This document shows positions 14,639 through 20,972 of a stretch of 46,350 nucleotides of DNA, in pieces (the stretch's first letter is position 1; every line of letters starts with the position of its first letter). The stretch is from a virus, in IMG/VR virus record IMGVR_UViG_3300045971_000364, positions 1 to 46,350 of that record. The stretch is one strand, 5' to 3'. The position numbers were made by a program, and so were the translations under genes. The notes under the pieces are model-generated. The model did not search any database, had not been told where the DNA came from, and saw nothing but the letters and a program-made list of their open reading frames with translations.

Positions 14639-14777
14639 TGGTGTCTTTCTTTTCACAGGTGCATTTACGACCTTGTTCACAGTCATGCGTACATCGTGAT
14701 TTCGTAGTTATTGTTTTGGCTACAATGTATATTATCACAACATATATCGCAGTCACAGCGAACATGGTACTCATCAT
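14613..14777 (-). CDS. 54-residue membrane-anchored Cys-rich protein
   Basis: A short gene right after folE. ATG 14777 has an AGGAAA ribosome-binding site overlapping the folE 3' end. The product has an N-terminal transmembrane segment (residues 4-20, hydrophobic Val/Ile/Tyr) and then a soluble tail with CTHDCEQGRKCTC, four Cys in a compact motif that could bind metal or form disulfides. The tail ends in Asp/Lys repeats. No family is recognised. Confidence 0.6.
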   Translation of the reverse strand: MMSTMFAVTAIYVVIIYIVAKTITTKSRCTHDCEQGRKCTCEKKDTNDKDKDPT

Positions 14778-14778
14778 T

Positions 14779-15456
14779 TTACTTTCCTTGTCTGGCCATT
14801 TGGTAGAACTCAGCGCGAGTTGCCGGATCGGTCATGAACCGTCCTCCGAGCCTGCTTGTCACGGTGCTGGATCCGACATCCTCGACGCCACGCGACTTCA
14901 CGCAAAAGTGTTGTGCCTCAATCATCACTGCCACATCGTCTGTGCTAAGGATGAGTTGGAGGGCATGATACACCTGCTCAGTGAGGCGTTCCTGGATCTG
15001 AGGACGCTTGCTGAAATATTCAACGATACGATTGATCTTGCTCAGACCAAGTACCTCTTTGTTCGGAATGTATGCCACTGTCGCCAGACCGTCGATCACA
15101 ACGAAGTGGTGTTCGCAGTTGGATTGTACCGAGATGTTACGCTCGACAACCATGGCATCGTATTTCATCTTGTTCTGAACAGTGGTGCATTTCGGGAATG
15201 CCTCGTAGTCAAGAGCCCAGAAAATCTCCCCGACAAACATTTTAGCAACGCGTTTTGGGGTTTCTGTAAGCGAATCATCATCAAGATCCAACCCCAATGC
15301 TTCCATGATGTCTCGGAACTTAGTTTCAATTATGGCTATCTTGTCAGTCCTGCTAAGATTGTTTTCTTTCAATGGTGTCTCTACACCTGCGTTCATCAGG
15401 TGTTCGTGAACTCGTTTGCCCAGTGTAGGGTCTGTCTTATTTTTGTTGAAACTCAT
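14779..15456 (-). CDS. folE: FolE, GTP cyclohydrolase I
   Basis: A 225-residue type IA/B-like GTP cyclohydrolase. Zinc ligands are visible: C114-E-H116-H117 in SNCEHHFVVIDG and C185 in AQHFCVKSRGVEDVGSSTVTS (written here in part). The substrate-binding RxxK-like segment LGLSKINRIVEYFSKRPQIQERLTEQ is also present as a split motif. It converts GTP to dihydroneopterin triphosphate, the first step of preQ0 synthesis, so it supplies QueD. ATG 15456 lies in an ATGA overlap with the GIY-YIG gene and has a GGA ribosome-binding site. Confidence 0.92.
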   Translation of the reverse strand: MSFNKNKTDPTLGKRVHEHLMNAGVETPLKENNLSRTDKIAIIETKFRDIMEALGLDLDDDSLTETPKRVAKMFVGEIFWALDYEAFPKCTTVQNKMKYDAMVVERNISVQSNCEHHFVVIDGLATVAYIPNKEVLGLSKINRIVEYFSKRPQIQERLTEQVYHALQLILSTDDVAVMIEAQHFCVKSRGVEDVGSSTVTSRLGGRFMTDPATRAEFYQMARQGK

Positions 15457-16103
15457 TTTGTAATCCTTCTTATGTGTTGTGCGAAATTTCCCAAGTCCCA
15501 TTCCTTATTACAGCAGAGACAACTGATCCTCCTCATTATAGCAGCTTTTTTGTAGTTTTCAATAGCATTTGGAGAACGCACCTTACCTTTATTACCCGTT
15601 GCTATCTTTTCTTTGGAAACAGCATCATGTGGTTTATCTTTTCTATGGGAATTGCCCTTCATTTTCTCGGCTTGTGTCATCCTACCCGGGTCGTTCTCCT
15701 TAGTCTTTCCTAAATTTCTCAGCCGCAGTCGTTCTTTCCACTGGGCATTTCTTTCCGATGAGTAGTTCCGGATAGTCTCCAGTCGCTTGGTAGTTGCTTC
15801 TGGTCCCAGATTACCTCCATAACCGCCCTTGGCCACATTATAGCCGTTTGTAGTTACATGAGTCATCAATCGCTGAATAGTGGGTTCTTCCAACTCACTG
15901 ATGAGTTTACGATCCTCGCTTTCTGTTAGCACTATGATCGTAAAGTTGTGGGCGCCATATTTTGCTATAGCGTGTTGTAACGGATATTTAGGGTCTTTAG
16001 AATGAGAGACATGAATCGTCCATCGATTTTCTACTGATAGTTGGGTGATGCCAATATACGATTTTCCATTGACCGTATTCGTGATTTGATAAAGCTTATA
16101 CAT
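15453..16103 (-). mobile_element. GIY-YIG homing endonuclease gene (free-standing)
   Basis: A 216-residue protein with an N-terminal GIY-YIG domain: MYKLYQITN...GKSYIGIT supplies the YxI and YIG parts, then the Arg of ENRW and Glu of SELEE are in place. The C-terminal half has basic NUMOD3-like repeats (KMKGNSHRKDKPH, ATGNKGKV) for DNA binding, and a small CLCCNKEW Cys motif at the end. It is expected to nick or cut related phage DNA and spread its own gene, like T4 Seg proteins. It overlaps folE by four bases and separates it from the cupin gene. Confidence 0.9.
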
Positions 16104-16153
16104 TGAATCCTTTCAAAGCGTCTTTCGTTTACGCGCAACGAGGTTTTCACCTG

Positions 16154-16180
16154 TTGTAGGAAACCGCATGCCCCCTACAA
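16154..16180. promoter_or_regulatory. Intergenic hairpin between cupin and GIY-YIG genes
   Basis: Inverted repeat TTGTAGG ... CCTACAA (7-bp stem, 13-base loop). No T-tract follows on the minus strand. It lies in the 83-base gap upstream of the endonuclease gene and may mark the insertion edge or act in mRNA processing. Confidence 0.35.
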
Positions 16181-16186
16181 ATGTAT

Positions 16187-16513
16187 TTAGTCCGCGAGAT
16201 AGCGCACTTCTAAAATGTGGCACTCACCATCGGAAGTATTTTTTGCCAGATGCCAGACTCCGGCGCCGATACAGTAGCTATGAGCTTGCGCGACATGGAT
16301 GGTCTGTGGTGATTCAAGATACACCGTTTCAATGATACACTCTCCTTGGAGAACGAACCAGTGCTTGTTCATCGGGTATTGCTTCGTCGGCAGTGATTTG
16401 CCTGGAAGCAACACCAGTTCCTTGATCTTGTACTGGGGCTGATCCTCGAGGATTCGATGATTGCCCCAGTCACGGACTATTTTAGGGCCGTGCATGTTCC
16501 GTCCAATAATCAC
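16187..16513 (-). CDS. Cupin, mannose-6-phosphate-isomerase-like
   Basis: A 108-residue single-domain cupin. RDWGNHRILE, YKIKELVLLPGKSL, HWFVLQGE and CIGAGVWHLAKN follow the order of type II phosphomannose isomerase cupins. The usual His pair in the first cupin motif is partly lost (the position reads TKQYPMNKHW), so metal binding and activity are uncertain. It lies just downstream of the queC transcription unit. It could modify a nucleotide sugar or a deazaguanine intermediate; the sequence does not decide. Confidence 0.75.
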   Translation of the reverse strand: MIIGRNMHGPKIVRDWGNHRILEDQPQYKIKELVLLPGKSLPTKQYPMNKHWFVLQGECIIETVYLESPQTIHVAQAHSYCIGAGVWHLAKNTSDGECHILEVRYLAD

Positions 16514-16688
16514 GGGCGACTTTGCCAGTAAGGTTCTTCACATGCTGACGATATGCGTAGTCGCGCATGTCGTACAGAGTTGCCTCGTCGTACCTGTACC
16601 CGAAGTCCTTACAGAACTCCAAGTATGCCTCAAGGTCGTTGAACAATTGGGCCACTCGTGGGTTAGGTTGAAAAGTTTGCTTTGCCAT
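16482..16688 (-). CDS. Small protein of unknown function
   Basis: A 68-residue helical protein (MAKQTFQPNPRVAQLFNDL...), Tyr/Asp-rich in the middle. It lies between queC and the cupin gene, overlapping the latter by 32 bases. No motif is recognised. Confidence 0.65.
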   Translation of the reverse strand: MAKQTFQPNPRVAQLFNDLEAYLEFCKDFGYRYDEATLYDMRDYAYRQHVKNLTGKVARDYWTEHARP

Positions 16689-16697
16689 TTTTTATCC

Positions 16698-17441
16698 TTA
16701 TTGGATTTTTGATAATAACTCGACGAATTGCCGAGCGCGTTTTTCAGTAAATCTACTGAAATCTAGGTTCACCAGTGCCTGTGGAATACCTTCCCGAAGT
16801 TCTCGGAAGTATTCACTTGACAGTGGATCATGTTTGTAGCCGGGTTCCATGATGTTGTTCTCAAGGAAAGCGATGTAGCGTTTGACGCAAGTAAGGCATT
16901 CGCCGCACTTGAGGTCTGTGGGATGGTAGCAGCTTGTCGTGGCGAACAGTGCGTCAAGCGGGATGCCGAATTTCAGTGCCCACGTGATTGTCTCGCCCTT
17001 GCTCATATGCCTGAACGGTGACTCTACTGTGGTAGTTGACTGAAAGAACTCGTTGGTGAATGACAGCAACGATTGCGTATCCGAGAAGAACCGATCCGAC
17101 TTGTCATGCTCTTTACCGTTTTGTTCACCGTCAAGTGCGTTGATCCACACTGTATCAGCGATCATGCTTCCGATAACGCTCAGTAGCACATTGCGACTTG
17201 GGATGATCTGGTTTGACAACCTGCGGGCAATCAACGGCATCAATCCCTCGATGTCAATGATTTCCACTTTGGGGAACCATGGTCCAACCCTGGTGATGGC
17301 ATCGTATTCCTTCGTTGAATAAGCCTGACCGAAGCGAACATGGACGCAGGTGATTTCTTCAAAGCGTTCAGTTGCGCGGGCATAGTGATAGGCTATGAGG
17401 CTGTCGAGGCCTCCCGAATACATAAGTGCGAGTTTACTCAT
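16698..17441 (-). CDS. queC: QueC, preQ0 synthase
   Basis: A 247-residue ATP-dependent enzyme. The PP-loop SGGLDS is at residues 9-14. The C-terminal zinc site of QueC is present: C171, C179, C182 and C185 (SCYHPTDLKCGECLTC). It converts 7-carboxy-7-deazaguanine to preQ0. ATG 17441 (MSKLALMYSGGLDS) is used; it overlaps the upstream small gene by 8 bases, and the longer frame to 17486 lies inside it. No fused glutamine amidotransferase or amidinotransferase domain is present. Confidence 0.93.
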   Translation of the reverse strand: MSKLALMYSGGLDSLIAYHYARATERFEEITCVHVRFGQAYSTKEYDAITRVGPWFPKVEIIDIEGLMPLIARRLSNQIIPSRNVLLSVIGSMIADTVWINALDGEQNGKEHDKSDRFFSDTQSLLSFTNEFFQSTTTVESPFRHMSKGETITWALKFGIPLDALFATTSCYHPTDLKCGECLTCVKRYIAFLENNIMEPGYKHDPLSSEYFRELREGIPQALVNLDFSRFTEKRARQFVELLSKIQ

Positions 17442-17625
17442 CAGATTTGTTCCTAAATTCGTGTTCCAGTTCGTTGACCCGATCAATGAGCCGTTGCTGT
17501 GCTTTCACCTCAATACCGATGATTTCACATTCCTCAACGGCGTCGGTGAGAAAGGTGGCATACAACATAAGAGCTGTGGCGATGATTCCGTTGTCAGAAT
17601 CCAAAATCAATGTTTCTTTTTCCAT
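17434..17625 (-). CDS. Small helical protein of unknown function
   Basis: A 63-residue protein from ATG 17625 (MEKETLILDSDNG). The hydrophobic middle (ATALMLYATFL) is followed by a charged coiled-coil-like C-terminus (QQRLIDRVNELEHEFRNK). It lies between the methyltransferase and queC genes. No family is recognised. Confidence 0.65.
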   Translation of the reverse strand: MEKETLILDSDNGIIATALMLYATFLTDAVEECEIIGIEVKAQQRLIDRVNELEHEFRNKSDE

Positions 17626-17627
17626 GA

Positions 17628-18236
17628 TTAGTGCTTGATGGCGAACGCCCACAGTTCTTTTGCCCCAGGACGAAATTCCCGACGACTGATTTGAACTTGA
17701 TATCCGAAGCGTTGTAACAGAGTGCTTAGGAAGCCTTCGGTGAAGCAACTGAAATGCGTGGTGCTACTGGTGATGCCATAGCCGAACTCAGTGTCACCGT
17801 CAGGGACAGCCACGAACAGAGCGCCGCCAGACCGATGACTATTGGCAACTTGCTCCATGAGAGCATACGGATTTGCCGCATGTTCTAACGAATGGTTGAT
17901 GAATATGGCATCGAACCGATTACTACCATAGACCTTGTCCATGTTGTACCAGTCGTAGTTGTCAATCAGCGGGTATTCCACTGGATCAATATACAGGTCA
18001 ATGCCCCGTGTCTCAGCAAAGTGCGGTTTCATCATGTCCATGACGAATGTATCGCCGGGACCAACATCAAGAAACGACCCGCATTTTTGAGTGGGAACAT
18101 TGGTCATGAAATGGGTGAAGGCGTCTGCTGACTTTTTCTGGTACTCTTGGAGTTTCTCCTTGAGTCCGGGTAGTTGGTAGTCGTGACGCATTACGACATC
18201 AAGTCCGAATTGTTTTAGATAGAACGGTTTTGCCAT
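17628..18236 (-). CDS. Class I SAM-dependent methyltransferase
   Basis: A 202-residue protein. The AdoMet-binding motif I is SFLDVGPGDTFV, and motif II/III residues follow (RGIDLYIDP, DAIFINHSLEHAANP), the last being typical of Methyltransf_11-like enzymes acting on small molecules or lipids. It is the first gene after a promoter and is followed by queC. It might methylate a preQ0 derivative or another DNA- or envelope-related substrate; this is inference from position only. The start at 18236 has an AAGGA ribosome-binding site. Confidence 0.85.
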   Translation of the reverse strand: MAKPFYLKQFGLDVVMRHDYQLPGLKEKLQEYQKKSADAFTHFMTNVPTQKCGSFLDVGPGDTFVMDMMKPHFAETRGIDLYIDPVEYPLIDNYDWYNMDKVYGSNRFDAIFINHSLEHAANPYALMEQVANSHRSGGALFVAVPDGDTEFGYGITSSTTHFSCFTEGFLSTLLQRFGYQVQISRREFRPGAKELWAFAIKH

Positions 18237-18254
18237 GTTATTTCCTTGTAGTGT

Positions 18255-18283
18255 ATTATAGCAGACTATTTTACAGTCCGCAA
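18255..18283 (-). promoter_or_regulatory. sigma70-type promoter
   Basis: Minus strand TTGCGG (18283-18278), 17 bases, TATAAT (18260-18255), 18 bases before ATG 18236 with an AAGGA ribosome-binding site between. It should drive the methyltransferase-queC-cupin unit. Confidence 0.75.
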
Positions 18284-18293
18284 GAGTTTTAGG

Positions 18294-19802
18294 TCAATCA
18301 ACTGCGATAACACAGTCGGGGTCTTCCTCTACGGGAAGTTCATCAACGGGTTCCACGCCGGCGACAGTGAACAGACTATTGAATGATGTCAGACTGTTTG
18401 GAACGCCACCACGGAATTTCTTCCAGAGCCAGGCATGGTCGTCGATGATCTGGAGGCTCTTTGTCCTGTCCTTCTCAGCGAAGATTTTCTCAATTACATC
18501 GCTTACCATAACCCGTTCAAAGCGTTCGTCCATGAGCATTTTGGGAATGACTCCGGAGTCAAATTTACGGTTGGCTTCCTGGACAGAGGTGATGTGCATC
18601 CAGACATTGTGCGACTGAACAAGAACATAACTAAGGGTGTCCCAACTAGTTTTGGTTAGCTTACCGTGCTTGCCCACAGCGCCAATGCCGCGATAGCAGA
18701 GGTCACCTAATGTCATCCGATCGGTTATAGGTGAGTCTGTGAACTCAGGGTGGATGCCCTCGGCAACTACCGCCTGACTGAACTTTCGGGTGTCGCCGGC
18801 ATACTTTTTGTTTTCCGCAGTTGACATCATCTTGTACGACCATTTAGCACCATGCTCGTGAATGTTCTTGTAGTACATCTGACCCTTGGCAGCACCGTAG
18901 AACGGGCTGGCGCAGTCAAAGCTTATGGTGAAGTCAGGGTTATGATGCTTCCTGATGGCTCGCTGGATACAGGTGAACACCACAGCATATTCCAGCCAAC
19001 TAGTGCCCAAATAGTGAATCCAATCCTGCTTACCTTGCTCAAGCAAACCATCGTGTATGATCGTCACCAGCCGTTTCAGGATCAGGTGAATGTCCTGTAC
19101 ATTCATGCCACCGGCAGACCAACCATTGAAGTGCTTACCGGGATATTTCACCGGGTCACAGTAGTCCTTCATTTCCTCGTACCAGTCGTCAGACTCGGCA
19201 TGATTACCACCCTGTAGCACATTCAAAAACTTGCAGGTTTCAGACTTGCGGTTCTTGATAAAGTATTGGTTGTTGATGTGAGTTGCCTTCACAGCATCAT
19301 CATAGGTGTAAATGCCGGTGATCTTCTTGATGTCAGACGAGGCGTGTTCAATGCGACTTGGAACGTCAAGAATCATGGCGTAGTCAGAATATGCTTCCAA
19401 CCATGACAACACCTCGGCGCGTTTCTTCGCAGCCTTTGGACAGTTAGGATCCTTCCAGTCAGCAGGCCATTGTCCGGTGAAGATTTGAAATCCTCCTGAG
19501 TCTCCGAGTACGAATGTCCCTGGCTCACGCCCTCTGATCACGGCATCGTTTGGAGCCGGCTTATTCACATCAAGCTCGGCATGACCCGCAGAGTATAGAC
19601 ACCATTTGTAGTTATACAGTCCGGTCTTACTGAAAAAGTTCAGCATGTCAGAGTTAGGAATACCTTGTGGCATCCTGGTTGGATCGAAATATGTCTCTCC
19701 GGACATTTGTTTTCCGATACCAGAGATGTAAAAACTGGACATAGCAGGCAGAAACAGCGCATAGTCTGGCTTGTTCGTTGCTGATAGGTTATCTTGTTCC
19801 AT
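18294..19802 (-). CDS. dpdA: DpdA-type DNA guanine transglycosylase
   Basis: A 502-residue protein of the tRNA-guanine transglycosylase superfamily. DSGGFQ is at 101-106 (the TGT substrate motif), ILDVPSR at 144-150 and SFDCASP near 294-300, together with GWSAGG and HYLGTS. This layout matches the phage DpdA proteins that exchange guanine in DNA for a 7-deazaguanine base. With FolE, QueD, QueE and QueC here the predicted mark is preQ0 or a derivative. It lies in a TAATG overlap with the gene upstream and shares the transcription unit of the sliding clamp. Confidence 0.9.
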   Translation of the reverse strand: MEQDNLSATNKPDYALFLPAMSSFYISGIGKQMSGETYFDPTRMPQGIPNSDMLNFFSKTGLYNYKWCLYSAGHAELDVNKPAPNDAVIRGREPGTFVLGDSGGFQIFTGQWPADWKDPNCPKAAKKRAEVLSWLEAYSDYAMILDVPSRIEHASSDIKKITGIYTYDDAVKATHINNQYFIKNRKSETCKFLNVLQGGNHAESDDWYEEMKDYCDPVKYPGKHFNGWSAGGMNVQDIHLILKRLVTIIHDGLLEQGKQDWIHYLGTSWLEYAVVFTCIQRAIRKHHNPDFTISFDCASPFYGAAKGQMYYKNIHEHGAKWSYKMMSTAENKKYAGDTRKFSQAVVAEGIHPEFTDSPITDRMTLGDLCYRGIGAVGKHGKLTKTSWDTLSYVLVQSHNVWMHITSVQEANRKFDSGVIPKMLMDERFERVMVSDVIEKIFAEKDRTKSLQIIDDHAWLWKKFRGGVPNSLTSFNSLFTVAGVEPVDELPVEEDPDCVIAVD

Positions 19803-20170
19803 TAGACTTTCGCTTCTGTTTTGACCAGTGCCACCACCATGTCTATTTTGTGTTTGATGTTGTTTTGCTGATCAAGGAGGTCTTTGATAACAGGATACTC
19901 TCTGGACAGACCAAGAACATATGCTTCTTCTTCCATCTTCTTCTTGGCCCATTCAATTGCCTTCTCTGAGTCTGGTGCTAATCCCACCATTGGTATGCTG
20001 CCGTTGAGCAACAACCACCCGGACCCATCAAACACTTCAACGTTCTGACTGATAGAGTTGAACCGCATCGCACCTATGATGGGGTTATTTGGGTTCATAG
20101 AAAACGACGGGTAACTTGGCCACCCGCCGTGTATCACGACACCAGGACCGTTGACTATGCCTTTGATCAT
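19802..20170 (-). CDS. Protein of unknown function, virion-like N-terminus
   Basis: A 122-residue protein. The N-terminal half (NGPGVVIHGG, then GAMRFNSISQNVEVFDGSGW) resembles the G-x-MRYN...VYDG-W pattern of phage tail-fibre/structural modules. The C-terminal half is helical and charged. It sits between the clamp and dpdA with ATGA overlap upstream, so it may be expressed early with them. Function is not known. Confidence 0.65.
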   Translation of the reverse strand: MIKGIVNGPGVVIHGGWPSYPSFSMNPNNPIIGAMRFNSISQNVEVFDGSGWLLLNGSIPMVGLAPDSEKAIEWAKKKMEEEAYVLGLSREYPVIKDLLDQQNNIKHKIDMVVALVKTEAKV

Positions 20171-20895
20171 TTTGCTTGCGCCGGGAGCCAGTATGTGTAA
20201 ACTGCTGATCCGCTGTCAACGACAATTTCGGCTGCGCCTTGATCACTGAAACGAATCTTCTTGTCACCGAGCAGGTCCATGATCGCCAGGAACTGCTTGA
20301 CAGGCCATTGCCATTGCCGAGCCATCGAACCAACGATCATCGGGTGGAACACAAAGTTGCCTGAGTGTGTAGCCGGGTCACCGAAATATACTCGCAGATC
20401 GCCACCCTCAATCTTGGTAGTGAAGGTTGTCTCGCCGCTGTTTGCCTGATACTGTTTCTTCATCCGCATGACGCCAGAGATAGTAGGCTCAAACTCAACA
20501 TGCCAGGTGACGCCAAGAGAGACATTCTTGACCTTGTCCTCAACGAGTGCCTTAGTCATCAGGCGATAGTCATTGACGAAATCACCGTTCTTGGTTTCAA
20601 AGTGGATGCTACTTGGAGCATCAATGCCATCACGGACTGTCCGATGAACTGCCAACTTTGATTTGTCGTCATAGTCGTCAAAGCTCAGAACCGTTTTCAG
20701 TTGACCCAGACTGGGCATACCGAAGATGCCCTCAAAATCAGGCACCACTGTCTTTAGCACCCCGTTGACGATAACCGATTTGTCGTCGGCAATCGCAGCG
20801 ATTGTGGTGGTGTTTGCGGTTCCGGTCACCTTGATAAGATCAACGTTTCCGAGTGCGAATGTATGGGCGATAACGTCCTGGAGAATATTTTTCAT
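20167..20895 (-). CDS. 45: Sliding clamp (gp45-like)
   Basis: A 242-residue protein resembling T4 gp45, the trimeric processivity clamp. The first residues MKNILQDVIAHTFALGNVDLI, given here in part, and the pattern of alternating strands with the DYRLMTKALVEDK connector fit. The clamp tethers the polymerase and, in T4, also activates late transcription. It is immediately followed by the polymerase promoter-proximal order clamp-then-DpdA. Start 20895 has an AAGGA ribosome-binding site and lies behind a consensus promoter. Confidence 0.87.
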   Translation of the reverse strand: MKNILQDVIAHTFALGNVDLIKVTGTANTTTIAAIADDKSVIVNGVLKTVVPDFEGIFGMPSLGQLKTVLSFDDYDDKSKLAVHRTVRDGIDAPSSIHFETKNGDFVNDYRLMTKALVEDKVKNVSLGVTWHVEFEPTISGVMRMKKQYQANSGETTFTTKIEGGDLRVYFGDPATHSGNFVFHPMIVGSMARQWQWPVKQFLAIMDLLGDKKIRFSDQGAAEIVVDSGSAVYTYWLPAQAK

Positions 20896-20909
20896 GTGTT
20901 TCCTTGTGT

Positions 20910-20927
20910 AACTGTACTTAGGCAGTT
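20910..20927. promoter_or_regulatory. Leader hairpin of the clamp gene
   Basis: Inverted repeat AACTG-TACTTAGG-CAGTT in the 5' leader of the clamp gene. No T-tract follows. It has a similar stem sequence to the hairpin at 2686-2702, so it could be a shared control site, but the match is short. Confidence 0.3.
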
Positions 20928-20936
20928 GTAAAATGT

Positions 20937-20965
20937 ATTATAGTGGATTTCATTGCGTATGTCAA
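20937..20965 (-). promoter_or_regulatory. Consensus sigma70 promoter for the clamp gene
   Basis: Minus strand TTGACA (20965-20960), 17 bases, TATAAT (20942-20937). Exact consensus. The leader is about 35 bases and contains a small hairpin. Confidence 0.9.
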
Positions 20966-20972
20966 CGCCAGT

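Noticed and set aside
14608-15555. Long plus-strand open frame (315 codons) over folE
   Set aside because: It is antisense to folE and the small membrane gene, has no family resemblance, and its sequence is Cys/His/Leu-rich as expected from the reverse complement of a real gene.
16104-16186. Possible preQ1-type riboswitch between the cupin and GIY-YIG genes
   Set aside because: There is a hairpin, but not the compact pseudoknot with A-rich tail of preQ1 riboswitches, and the downstream gene is an endonuclease.
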